Source: Cytospora piceicola
Lineage: Eukaryota > Ascomycota > Sordariomycetes > Diaporthales > Cytosporaceae
DNA: 64,000 nt
Reading direction: 5' to 3'
NCBI GenBank assembly: GCA_023375675.1
Contig: JALQBC010000079.1
Coordinates: forward strand, 1-64,000
Shown: in pieces, positions 25,594-36,775 of the stretch
Layout of the letters: every line of letters starts with the position of its first letter
Position numbering within the stretch: the first letter of the stretch is position 1
The notes under the pieces: generated by a model
What the model was told of the DNA's origin: nothing
Databases searched by the model: none
What the model saw: the letters and a program-made list of their open reading frames with translations, nothing else
Program-made: the position numbers and the translations under genes

Positions 25594-26340
25594 TGTCCCT
25601 CTGGACCTTTGGCCTGAGGACCACGGAGTACATTCCCAGCTACAACGCCTCATACCACAGTGGTCCAGCTGTCATTCTCGGAGCCGGGATTAGTGCATTC
25701 GATGCGTATGCTGCGGTGAACGTAACGGGTCACAGGATGGTCGGCGGTGTCTGTTCAACAGTTGGGCTCGCTGGCGACTACTCTCAGGGGGCGGATACGG
25801 CCTTCTGAACAGCATGTACGGCCTCGGGGCCAATAAAGTGCTGGAATGGGAGGTTGTAACCATGGACGGCCAGCACCTGGTCGCAACTCCGACCCAGAAC
25901 CCGATCTCTACTGGGCCTTGAGCGGCGGTAGCGGCGGCAAATACGCCGTAGCCCTCTCCATGACAAGCAGGATCCACAAGGACAGCTTCATGGGAGGCAC
26001 CTCGCTGACCTTTTACAATTCCAAGGTTGGCAACGACGCCTTCTGGGATGCTGTCGGCTCGTGGTTCTCCCTCCTGCCCTCGTATGTCGACGCAGGCAAC
26101 ACATAGGGGATGGGCCTCACCAACACCACCTTCTCCACCGTGGCGGCCGTCATGCCCGGGGCATCGACCACCAAAGAGGTCGACAAGTGGATTCAGCCGT
26201 TCCTCGATAACCTGACCAGCCGTGGCAACAACTACGTGCCAACCATGTTCCCTAACTACTACGAGCTCTATGCCAACTACCTGGGGCCCCCTCCCGAGGG
26301 CTCGTTTCCCTTCTCACTCTTCGTCAAAAACCGCATCTAA
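25594..26340 (+). pseudogene. FAD-linked oxidoreductase, 3' half (disrupted)
   Basis: Directly after LTR B the sequence encodes SLWTFGLRTTEYIPSY, GPAVILGAGI and GHRMVGGVCSTVGLAGDYSQG, the middle of the FAD-binding PCMH domain. After a frameshift near 25800, QNPDLYWALSGGSGGKYAV and the C-terminal berberine-bridge-like end (NYYELYANYLGPPPEG) follow. A TAG at 26104-26106 interrupts the frame, then GMGLTNTTF continues in the same frame to the stop at 26338-26340. The composition is normal and shows no RIP bias, unlike the 5' half. The gene had at least three inactivating lesions: the retrotransposons, the frameshift and the nonsense codon. Confidence 0.88.
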
Positions 26341-26524
26341 ATCTTGTGGAGCAGGTGAGCGACAGAGCGAGAATATCTAGCAGTCCGCGGTCCGCGCGAG
26401 AGATTATGGACTAGAAAAAGGTTGGTTGCTGCTGTTAGTACAGTGGTAGCGAGCGAGCAAATGAGAGAATGAGGAACCGAAGTTGCTAGATACCCAGTCA
26501 CTAGAGACAGCGAAAGCCCCTGCG

Positions 26525-26775
26525 TGGGCCGTCCCCATCAACAATAGCCACACGGCCGGGGACAACTCAATGCTGTCATCGTGGGCACAGGACTAGACGT
26601 TATAGTGGTCAGTATGCAGAAGGATCGGGGCTTAGCCAGCGTGCAATCGTGGAGTTCCATAGGAAGATTGGGCACAGAGAAACTACACAGACACACCGCA
26701 TATGCAAGTTGACCGTGGGTGATTCCCCGAGGAGCTCAAGACTTCAAACAGCTATAGCCAGGCAGGGCAACAGGA
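26525..26775. repeat. Diverged repeat family, copy 1
   Basis: It shares TCATCGTGGGCACAGGACTA, the CAGCGTGCA...GTGGAGTT block, and the GACCGTGGGTGATTCC and CTCAAGACT blocks with copies near 29.2 and 30.5 kb, in the same order. The copies are diverged, with indels. Confidence 0.6.
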
Positions 26776-27294
26776 ATACTCGGGTATATGAGAGTGAGGG
26801 GAGGGGATCAAGAGGCAGGGGCCTTGAGCTTGGACTTGGTGAAGAGAGGGGTTTCGACAGCGAGGACGCAAATTCGGAAAAGGATCAGAGAGAAGGGGGG
26901 GGGGGGTATAACAGGACGGGAACTATGTAGAGCAATACATGAAAAGTGCAGTGCCAAAGGTAGAATGGGAGATGTAGTGATGTAGCTAGTATGGTGGGCG
27001 TTGATTGGGGAGTGGTGGTGACAGCGAGGTTTACGAGCCTCTCGTTATAGCAAAGGTGGCTGCCTGCAAGAATCGTCAAGTCAGCACGACTAGAAGAACC
27101 TCGAAGGAGGTAGAAGGAAACGAAAATCCAAATGCAACAAGGTCGGAGATGCCACTTGCGTATGTGTGTGCGGAGGTGCGCGCGGCCTTTCTTTAAGACG
27201 ACGACTTTGCAAAGGCACGCAAAAGGAGTTCTTTCTGGCTCCATTTTGCTAGCATTTGTCTAGACAAAGGGAATTCGACCCCCAACGAGCTATA

Positions 27295-27545
27295 TGGAAC
27301 AGCCGAGGTGCGAAGAAGCCCTCGTCTATTGTATCCACAAGGTGAAGGGCACCTCCACACGATGGTCACGGCGGGCTAGAGTGAGAAGTGCTTCCTAGAC
27401 AGGTGTGTATAGGGAGAATGGTGTAGTCCGGGGCCACAAACAGGCTGCAGGCAAAACTGGAGTCAAGGCTGCAGAAGCCGTGGAGTTGCAAGGGAAGTCC
27501 ACTCCGAAGAAGCTTCCCAAGCCTACCGCACCACTAGGCAGGGTG
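27295..27545. repeat. Diverged repeat family, copy 2
   Basis: This is the most diverged copy. It keeps AAGCCCTCGTC, GGGCACCTCCACACGATGGT, CTAGACAGGTGTGT, the GGAGTCAAGGCTGCAGAAGC block and the GTGGAGTTGCAAGGGA block in the family order. Confidence 0.55.
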
Positions 27546-29164
27546 GCCGACAGCGACGAGAGTCCTCCTCTTCCCTAGTGTATACTGGACTGTGTTGTGT
27601 TGTGTTGTGCGGAGTCGACAATGAAGATGAAAGGTCGAGGAAGAAGATGGATAAAGCACTTCAACCTGTTGTAAAGGGGGGAGACAGGACGAGGGCGAGC
27701 TGGTTTCAAGAGCAGCTTAGAAGTCTGGAGGTAACGATCAGTCAGCATAGCAAGTCCAAGAGTGCTGGCAAGAAATGGTGACTGACAGGCGGGAAGAGAA
27801 GGGCCACGGGTAAGAGTCAACTGTACTCATTAACCTACTCTTGCCTGACGTGACCGGCAAGAAAACAAGACAAGCAAGGATATAAAACCGGAAGGTCAGA
27901 AGATGAGAAAGCAGTGAGAGTTGTGGGATGAGGTAGTTATCGACCAACGAGCCGGTAGGATAGTCAGATCATAAATCGCCAGAAAGGAGACAGACAGGGG
28001 GGGGATCTCCGATCTGCGCCGCCTAATACAAGGTTTAAAGACATAGATATGGACCCGAGCGAGGACACTGGTCGTAGCTGGCCAGCAAGGACCAACAAGA
28101 ACAACACCACTTGGGACACAAAGGTGACTCTCGAAAATACTTACAGCTTGAATCTCGCCGGAAGGCATCTATCTCCAGGCCGAAGTGAGATCGATGGCAG
28201 CAAAACCGGGCTTTTATGGAAGACCAGCGAAGCAATGGCCCGCAGCTCCTCGAGAGTCGGTGGCTGCAATAGCGTCTGCCGTGGGGAGAAGTACGTGCCG
28301 AGCACGGAGATTCCCGTAATGTACCAGAGGTAGAAGCCGCCAGGAAGAATCTCAAGGAAGGGGGGCAGCGTGAAGGAGCCACAAAGGTCGCACAGCCTTG
28401 TTAATAACAAGGGCTGATTTGAGAGAATGGGGGAGAGAGGGCAATGATCGATGAGAACCAACAGCAGAGGCCATTGCGGGAGGGGGGATGGTCAACTGAC
28501 CTTCACTTGGACTGCAAAAGGCGTGACTGATAGGATGAAGCTGGTAGCCGAGGGACGGTAAGGGACTCAAGCTGACAAGGTGATCTGCTGAATACACTTT
28601 ATGTTAATAGTGTTTGCAGTTGTGGTAGTAAAGCAAAGCAAATTGGTAGGGAGGGTGAAAGTAGCGAACGTCGTGGCCAATTGTGTGCGCGGTAGGAAGG
28701 AATCAAGAGCTTACCAGGATTTCGAAAAGTATACTGAGTTGTCAACGACGACGCATTGCTCTCGGAGGAGGAAACCAAGGCCTGAAAGCAGGGATGAACT
28801 GAGGGGTGTTCTAGAGATGCTGGAAGGTTCACCGGGGCTGGCGTGGACTGAGCACCGAGGAAGGGGGCTTAGGCCTTTTGGTGGCGGAGGAGTCGCAACG
28901 GCGTAATACTGGCGGAATATCAGGATGCGACGGTGGGGCAGTGACGGCGAGGATGAGGCCAAAGGGGCATTTTGATGGAAAAGGTAGTCAGAACAGAGTT
29001 CGCAGGGTTGAATGACCCAAAGGAGATAGAATATTAGGGGGGGGGGGGATTAGGACGTGACGGCCAGCAAGGGGGAAGAAAATGGGCGTAGGTAGATGAC
29101 ATCGGAGACAGTGAACCTGCAAGGTTGTTTGTCTGTTTGATGTTGATCGACAACAGATAGATAT

Positions 29165-29480
29165 CCGCCACCCAGCCGCAAGGAACGAGCCATCATGCGA
29201 ACAGGCCCTCGTCCATCGTGGCCACAGGGCATAGGACATCTCCACGTTGTCATCGCGGGCACAGGCCTAGACGGTGTAGGGAGCACAGGCAATCCAGAGT
29301 CACAGGCAGCGTGCAGTCAAGACCGGAGTCAAGACTGCAGAGACCGCGGAGTTACATGGGAAGACCGAAGTCACCCAAGCCCACCAACATCTCCGAGGTG
29401 ACCGTGGGGTTACATGGGAAGGAATTCACCCAGCAGAGAATTCCACCCAAGCCCACCGCGTCACAGCCAGGGCGGTGTTC
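29165..29480. repeat. Diverged repeat family, copy 3
   Basis: It carries CAGCCGCAAGGAAC, CAGGCCCTCGTCCATCG, the GGACATCTCCACG block, GGCAGCGTGCA, GAGTCAAGACTGCAGAGACC and GCGGAGTTACATGGGAAG. The last part is internally duplicated: GTTACATGGGAAG and CCCAAGCCCACC each occur twice. Confidence 0.7.
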
Positions 29481-29526
29481 AGCTACCGTATGAATTATCT
29501 TCCTCTTTCATGTCTCTCCCTCTCTT

Positions 29527-29560
29527 TGTAGGTTTGTGTGTGTGTGTGTGTGTGTGTGCG
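29527..29560. repeat. (GT)n microsatellite
   Basis: This is a run of about fifteen GT units ending in GTGCG, shortly downstream of repeat copy 3. It is non-coding as far as can be seen. Confidence 0.85.
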
Positions 29561-30419
29561 ATAGCGCAGCTCGACGTGCGGCTTCCGGAGGGGGTCATAT
29601 GTCGAGGAGTACGAGGTTGAGGCGAGGCGAGCAGGTGTTGAAGCGGCCTGGAAGTCAGGGGTAAGGGAATGTTAGCGGATTGGGAGGAGGTTGAGGGCAG
29701 TATGCTCTAAAGAGATGCAAGGAAACCGGTCGGAATCGTCGAGAACAATCCCTTACTGAGGTAGCGACGGGTGTGGAAGGAGCCCCTCCAGGACCATCAT
29801 CGAAGCTGTGCTGGAGCTGGAGCTGGAGCAGGAAACGGAAGAGCTGTGGCGGAAGACCGAACATGGGCCTTACCGGGGATATCAAGGGATTTGATCTCAA
29901 GATGAGGTGCCGAGAAGTCGGATAGGGAGTGGTCGGCGTGTTGGCTGTCTATGTGCATGGCGTTGGTAACGATGATGTCGGTGTTGGTGTTGGTAGTGTA
30001 GAGTATCTTTGGGGAAGGATGATGAAGTGGAAAGTCTTGAAGAGAGAATAGAGGGGACAAAGGGGATGAGACCGGAAGGTTGGAGAGGCGAGATGTCGTG
30101 ATTGAGAGCACGGCGGTGGGCCACGTCGTCTTGAGGGAGTGAGGGTGGGAGAGGGCATTGTCGTAATTGTGTAATGGGAACCCTTGGAGGTGTGTGTGTG
30201 GAGGCACTATTCGGTCAGGTTGTTGTTGATTCGGTCGGCAGAGCCAGAAGGGTGGTTGGTAGTCGAAAAGGCGTGTCGTTGAGATATCGAGTAGGTTAGC
30301 AAGATGTGTGCTGGAAACGATTGACGGTGCTGACGGTGCTGACGATGCTGACGGTGTTGACGGTAAAGAACAAGAATCAGAACAAGGACAAGAACATAAA
30401 GAAGAATAAGAACCGCACC

Positions 30420-30735
30420 ACTGCCCAGCCGCAAGGAACAAATCCATCATGCAAAACAGGCCCTCGTCCATCGCGACCACCAGGGCCAGGACATCTCCAC
30501 ACGTGGTTGTCATAGCGGGCCAAAGAGAGGAGGAGGCCTAGACAGGTGTGTGGGGAGCAACAGTTTTGCAATCCGGGTTGATCACAGGCAGCGTGCAAAC
30601 AAGACCAGAGTCAAGTCTGCAGAGACCGTGGAGTTATATGAGGTCGGAACTCAAGCCCACCGACATCTCCAGAGGTAAACAAACCGTGGGCGATTCCTTG
30701 CGAACAAGGCTCAAGACTCCACACGGGTATACCAG
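30420..30735. repeat. Diverged repeat family, copy 4
   Basis: It carries CAGCCGCAAGGAAC, CAGGCCCTCGTCCATCG, the GGACATCTCCACACG block, GGCAGCGTGCA, AGAGTCAAGTCTGCAGAGAC, GTGGAGTTATATG, CAAGCCCACCGACATCTCC and GTGGGCGATTCC. It is the closest relative of copy 3 and is followed by a poly-G tract and a (GT)n tract. Confidence 0.7.
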
Positions 30736-30846
30736 CCAAGGCAGGGGGGGGGGGGGACTGGTGATGCAATACAAGATTTGAACTGGTGATGGAACTGATA
30801 GTAGAACGTACGATGGAATTGATGATGTATTGATGTGCTGACTGTG

Positions 30847-30847
<1 letters not shown>

Positions 30848-30891
<44 letters not shown>
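30848..30891. repeat. (GT)n microsatellite
   Basis: This is a run of about twenty GT units downstream of repeat copy 4. The similar placement after copy 3 suggests the tract belongs to the repeat unit. Confidence 0.85.
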
Positions 30892-30892
<1 letters not shown>

Positions 30893-31895
30893 CTGGTGAC
30901 GGTAGCTTTTACGATGCATCGAAGGACAGGAGAACTCGCCGCAGAGGAAAGAAGGCCGCCAAGGGCAGTCGAAGTGTCAATGGTGTGATTGCAACTGAAG
31001 ATAAATGGATGACTCTGCGGCGATGATGATGAACTGGCCTCAAAGACAGTTGATGTTGTGTCGTTGTTGTTGTTGTTGAATATTGATGGAAGTTTTGGAA
31101 GAGATCGCGGATTGTAGAAAAGAAAAAGGGAAAGAGTGTGCTGTGTGTCTTTTCCTCCACCAAAAAGCTCTTGAGTGTTGCCTGGCCGTATTAAAGCATC
31201 CACGTGACGCGACACGACACCACGCGACGCGACGCGACGTCAACGTCGATGTTAACGGTAACGTGACCAACGTTTCCCACCCCAAGTAATTACTGTCACA
31301 ATATTTTCCAACATGGCAGTGTGATCCATATCTGAATTCATTCACATTCTCCGACTTGCAGGCAAGAAGAGAGCATACCAAAGCATAGCATGCCATAATA
31401 TAGCAGGTATGGCATGCAAGATTCTTATAGGCAGATAGACTGACTACTTAAGTACACAGTGATTGTTGGTGATGCATATTATTTGATGCCACCCATATGC
31501 CCGTAACCACGTGATAACGGTAAAAAGTAAGATACCTGGCCGTAAGTAAAATATTGTAGTAGGAGAATGGGCGGTTGGTTTGTTTACGGTGTTTTCGAAA
31601 ACATGTTTACTGTGGTCAACATACTAGAGATCTTTTTTCTCTATAATATTAAGTTTACTACCTTAAACAGGCTGGCCCTGTACTCTATTGTTTCTATCAC
31701 TTCTTTTCAGCATCCCCCAAGCGTAATATTCCAGGGCAGCGGTGTAGCGAGGCAAATAAAACCTTTACCTTTTCATATTTAAAAGTCTTCTTCAAAGTAT
31801 GTATATACCTCCTAAGTTAAGACCCATTTCCTATCTAATACAAGTGTTCCCGGATACTGGCTCAAGCTGTCTGCAGCTAGCTGCATAGGAAACAT

Positions 31896-32045
31896 TTGAA
31901 CCTTCGAGCAATCATGACTTTCAGAAATTCCTCAACAGACCCCACGTCTGCTGCCGCAGACTCCTTTCCGTCCTTGATAACGGTCTTCCCTCTCCTAGGA
32001 TCCGTATACTTAGCATCATCAATCCTGATGGTTTTTCTCTTCAAG
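31896..32045. other. Spacer before the HET pseudogene
   Basis: This is a short stretch without a gene. A 60-codon plus-strand frame here has no recognisable feature and is not called. Confidence 0.5.
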
Positions 32046-34560
32046 TCATCCTCTCTTCCTTCTCCACCTATACCCTAGGGTAACATACGTCGCCCCAGGC
32101 TCTAATATTCCTTTTTGAAGTTCAGCCCCTAAACTACTATTTCCGTCCGCGGTTCTGACTATTCCTAGCATTACCACTGTATCCACACTGCTGCTGATAA
32201 GGTCGGAAAACAACAATACTAACAAACAACCTAACTCAGAACCCCTTACGCTCGGTGGGTCAATGACAATTCTCTTCCGGTGATATGCCTCATTAGGTGG
32301 ATCCGCAACCAGAATGGGGCCCGAGGAGAGAACACCCTGCTTAATAACTAGGAGCTCCGATTCATTTGCCACTACATTGTTCGAGAAGGCTGGACTGAGC
32401 ACTATAGCATCCATATTGCACAGAAGGCCGCCCCGGGATGGTAAGACAGTGGCCAGCTTCCCGCTCTGTATAGTCGTGCTCCTCTCGCCCGTGGTGCGCT
32501 GGAGGAACGAGCGCGGTGCCCAGCGAAAACCCGGAGCCGAATGTTTAGGGCCGCCGGAGAAGACAAGGGATGTGGGGACACCAGCCAGGGATTCGAGGAG
32601 GAGAATTATACGTTCCTCGCACATTGCGCTGGTATCTTCGTCCAGGATATCAGCTTGGTACCGGTTGACGCCGATCTCTAGAAGGGCATAGCATCCAGTC
32701 CTAAGATGTTGGCGATGCAGAGCGTCTCGTCTGAGATGCGGCTAGTGGAGCGTGCTGAGAGTAGTCCTAGAGTGACTGCAGCAGCGGCGGCGCCGTTAAT
32801 TCCGGTCTTGGAGGACGACAGTGCCTGGTTGGCTTGAAGATGCACAGGGATCTGGACCTGGATTGAGCCGAGGGGTGCGTATGGGCGAAGGCCGCGCCAG
32901 AACAGAAACACGGATCTGACGACGGTTGAGTAGAAGCGGGTCAACTGGTATCAATCGGAAAGTCCCCCTAAAATCCAAGTCAGAACAGAACAATGACCAA
33001 CTCGATACCTGGGAGAAGTCCCCGGCGCAGAAGATGGTTACCTTTCCGCTAAGCTGGTTAATGAGCTGATGGACTAGATCGTCCAGGTCGAAGGCCAGTT
33101 CGTCTTATATCAAAGCAGTAACCCTCTTAGATAGCACCGCCTCCTGAAGCGTCCATAGTCTACACGCCCATGGACTTATTGCCACAGAAGCCAGGCCCTC
33201 TGTCATTGTGAACACCGTGCGGCCCTGAAGCATCTTGTCAATTATCGAAAACTAGAGTTTCAACGGCACCGCTGTAGATGTCTTTCATCTGGGCGATTGC
33301 CTTCCTCCGTAGCTGTCTTGACGATGGATGCACTGGTACGCAGAGGGTATCCATCCAGAAGCCATGTCGACAACCATATTCATCTCTAGGATGGCGTATG
33401 CCTTGTGTTCCGAGTCTATGCCAAGCTCCGCCGACTCTGCTTTGGATATGTGTCAGAACACACCTTGGTAGTCCTTTCTCTCTAGGGTTCCCCATTCCCT
33501 GTGCCCACACATGTGACACTGCTATATACGGCCGATGCTCTTCGGCTGCCTCCACCTCAGTTACGAGGCTTGCTGGGTCTCCATTCTCTCCTTCGATCGT
33601 AAGTAACCGGCATACCGGTATTCCGCCTTTACGGACTATGGATTCTAACTTTTCTCGGAGGACTTGTAGAAACCTGCAACTGCAATCGGCGGCCTGGTGC
33701 TGAGGATGGTAGGTGCTTGTGTCGACTTGATTGTGGCTGTAAAACTATTCCAAATAGTGCGAGTGGTCTGAGCCCTCCGTCACTGATAGTTTGTAGGTAT
33801 ATCCGAGGTATAGTAGCTCGCGACCGCCCATACGTGCTAGTTGGTTTGGTTGGCTGGCACACCAGCCCTCGGACTTCATTGTATCGAGAAGGAACCTGGC
33901 GCCTAACATGTTCTTAACGACACCGCAGCCTGAGATGAAGTCCTTACCGTAGAAGGCAGTACAGGCCTCATCCAAGGCTCGTGAGACCAGTGATATGGAT
34001 AGGAGCACCGGGCCGCCCACTTCCCTCACAAAGTCCCTTCCAGCTACACATCTGCTCTCATCACCATATTCCCAATATGTCTCCGCGATATCCTTCAACT
34101 TCCCCAGGTACTTCGTAACCGTTTCGCATCGTTCTGACTTTCCGGAGGGCTGCGACCTTTCAAAGCTCAATAATTCCACCAGGTACAAAGGTAATATCCT
34201 CGTGACTATCTGCCGTCCTTGCTCATCATTATTGATAAAGTCGTTTTGCTCGAGCTGGATAGCTCCAAGCTTGAACACTTCTGTGAGGAGACCGAAGAAT
34301 AACCAAGTTTGGACAAAGACCATCTTTTCCATCGGGCCGGGTAATTCTTGGTTCTCATGGTGCTCATGGGGTTTGTCATACGTACAAAAGTCTCCATTAT
34401 CCCAACCATCGCCATCTAGGAGCGGCACTCGGATGATGTTGGGACCTAAATCAGGTATGTGATCCATGGCGGAACAAGAATCACCTGGGCAGACGGGACT
34501 CAGAGTTTCTGGTGATAATTCTGAGGGAAGAGTTCTCAGTTTCTCCAGCCGCTTCGGCAT
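32046..34560 (-). pseudogene. HET-domain (heterokaryon incompatibility) protein, broken
   Basis: HET-domain proteins mediate non-self recognition and cell death after hyphal fusion. A 271-codon frame from ATG 34560 (MPKRLEKLRTLPSEL) gives the N-terminal region. The HET core follows at 33238-33555: RPYIAVSHVWAQGMGNP, FWMDTLCVPVHPSSRQLR and MKDIYSGAVETLVFDN. The frame shifts right after VFDN, continues as LASVAISPWACRLWTLQEAV, and hits a TAA. It then resumes as TSRISDETLCIANILGLDA, shifts again near 32685 (LLEIGVNRY) and ends with MCEERIILLLESLAGVPTS to the stop at 32046. At least two frameshifts and one nonsense codon interrupt conserved sequence. Introns could explain one break but not all of them. 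The lesions are not RIP-type, so this looks like ordinary decay. Confidence 0.78.
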
Positions 34561-34849
34561 TCTCGCCTTAATGTCGAGCTCATCAGATGATGACCGGGAC
34601 TGTACTACTGTAGGACGACCTGCAGTGTAACCAGGACTGCATGAGGGGCGGAAGATGCCATCGATTCGTGAATTTCATCCAGTAAGTGAAAATCGGCCTT
34701 GTGGCGGTGGAAAATTGTGTCTCCCTGAATCTGCCTTGCCGCCTTCGTTCGAAAGTTATTTTAAACACGGCTGGTCTCTCCTCGATTAACAGTGCTGTGT
34801 TTGTTTTCTTTCTATAATTGATACAAAACATTGAATAAAGTCGCCCAAA

Positions 34850-36401
34850 ATGGAAACCTTTCCTTCTTTGTCGTGCTTCGGAACTGTTATGACGGTCTTG
34901 TTCCTTCTCGTTGCTGTGATTTCTTCGAGCCCTGTATCCACTTCGGAGCCGCTACCTTCATCGACAGCATCCGAAGCGACCCAGCAAAATGAGGTGGATT
35001 CCGGGACAAATTCCATAGTAGCTACTATCCTGAACGTGATTTCATACGCCCCGATCACTCTTTATGCGGAAAACCTCAGGGTAACATCTGTTCTTATCCG
35101 GTCAATCTGTGGCACGATCTGCGTCCACCCTTCAGTCACTGGTTGCATCAAGGACCTGGCCGTCCTCTGCAACATGCGCCCGCAGGATGTCTTCGAGTAC
35201 CCAACACCCGGTCAGCCGGTCCGGCACGTCGTCAGCCTGAGGCATGGGAACAGTTTCACGTTAGTCAACTCGGCTGTTCTCGACCATACGGCTCTCACGA
35301 AGAGGGGGTTTGTCAGTGCCCCGGGGGTGCAGAGGCGGATGCGAGTGTTGATGCCGCTTTAGCAGCTTTCAGACCGACTATGCTGAACGTCACCTTTTTG
35401 GTTCCACAAACTAAGACGCACACTTCGAGCGAAGGATATTCTCCTGGAGCTTGCAAGTTATGGCTCTCATACAGTATCACTGTTCTCGAACTGGTTGCCT
35501 TCACGTCCTTTGCAACGGTTTTGTCTCTCCATGGGCTCTATCTCGGGGCGCTCCCAGTGCCTTCTTGCATGTCTCGTCGCCAAAACAATCCTTGTCTCAG
35601 TCCTGCAAACATTCAGCCTAGCTATCATGGCTAAGCAGGGCGAGATCAAGGTTGAAACCAAGTTCAAGACTTCGGGGGGCGCTGCGATCGATGTGCACGT
35701 TGTAGCAGCGGGTTAGAACTCGTCCGAGATCGATGTGCTCGTAGGTTATTCTTCACAATTACACGCGCTGGCGAACATACCCATCCGGATGAACATTCCT
35801 CGCTTGCTGCTGCGGATCGCACGGGTTTTAGCTGTGGTTCTGGTGATGCAGGCTGCTGTTCTGACTGCTCTAGCAGGCGGTAGTAGTAGTAGTAGTAGCA
35901 GCAGCAGCAGCAGCTGTCCTTCAAGCGTCGACGTTAACAGGCAAGGGTGGGGGAGTGCAGCACGGTTGGCATGTTACTTGCTTATGTTGCTGCCGCCCCG
36001 TATCTTCAAGGCGACACTGGAGGACAATGTGCTGGCCACCCAGCCAATAGTTGCAAGGCGGATGCCGTCGATCGTCTTCAGTGGATGGAACTCTCACCTT
36101 CATTGCTTGCCTACCATATTCTCCCCGGGCGAGTGTGAGGAGGTGGGACTGGGTTGATGTCTTTATGCCACCGAATGGAAGGAGAGCAGAATGGGAAACA
36201 GTGACGGGCCAGACTGTAGCAGGGCTTAGGGGACCGGTGGCGAAGAATGGAACCGCCGTGGTGGCCGACTATCAAGAACCCCCACAGGACGTATGCGAGG
36301 GCAGATTATACGAGAACATCAAAGCAGCGTTCGATGGGCCGACTTTCAAGAAGGGTTTGGACAAGTTTCGAAGAGAGGTCGGACTACATATGGAGAAGTA
36401 G
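34850..36401 (+). pseudogene. Unrecognised membrane or secreted protein gene, probably decayed
   Basis: From ATG 34850 a 170-codon frame starts METFPSLSCFGTVM and has a hydrophobic segment (TVLFLLVAVISSSP) that could be a signal anchor. Conserved-looking sequence (CGTICVHPSVTGC, FVSAPGVQ) runs on. It then switches frame near 35340 to AEADASVDAALAAFRPTMLN. Later pieces are a Ser-codon repeat near 35880-35912 and a last frame ending YENIKAAFDGPTFKKGLDKF at 36401. No splice sites joining these frames convincingly were found. It may be a multi-exon gene or a frameshifted relic. No family is recognised. Confidence 0.35.
35879..35912. repeat. (AGT/AGC)n trinucleotide repeat
   Basis: Eleven or so AGT then AGC triplets lie in the possible decayed membrane-protein gene. 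In the plus frame at 35735 they read as a serine run. Confidence 0.85.
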
Positions 36402-36775
36402 ACAACTCCGGGGTGCTAATAACAGGAGAGCATACGCTCCAAGATAGAAATATGGAAGAGATCGAAGATAGGGAGCCCGATCATGAAACACGAACGTGGA
36501 TTGGAAGCTTATATCTTATGAAATATTACCGGGCTTGTTCGTGTATTAGGTGGCCAGACTGATGGAGGATGTCGGGCACTTGACGATAACGTTAATAACG
36601 ACAACGGCGAAGACGACGACGTTGGTGGCACCGGTCGCATACGCAAACAACCAGCCAGCCAGCAGCACCAGCCGCTTGTGTTGGGCCCTTTGATGGATAG
36701 ATGGGTGTATGTAGGTAGGTAGGTATGTATGTAATATTTCTCCCTAAATCAAAACACCAAAACACTAAAAGAAAC
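36402..36775. other. Spacer
   Basis: No gene is seen. A short (AGGT)n run lies near 36710-36730. Confidence 0.5.

Larger units (their letters stand above)
26341..31895. other. Gene-poor region with dispersed and simple repeats
   Basis: About 5.5 kb of normal GC content has no convincing gene. The open frames (for example the 238-codon minus frame 29797-30513) are low-complexity, lack a recognisable domain, and overlap the repeat copies listed separately. Poly-G tracts lie near 26896, 29038 and 30746, and (GT)n tracts near 29532 and 30848. A 9-bp GACGGTGCT-type minisatellite lies at about 30322-30362. The part from 31261 on contains nothing I can name. Confidence 0.6.

Noticed and set aside
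29797..30513. 238-codon minus-strand open frame
   Set aside because: Low-complexity Ser/Pro/His-rich text, overlaps repeat copy 4, and has no domain or splice context; treated as a chance frame.
30634..31215. 193-codon minus-strand open frame
   Set aside because: Its length comes from a (CA)n tract read as Thr-His repeats; no recognisable protein features.
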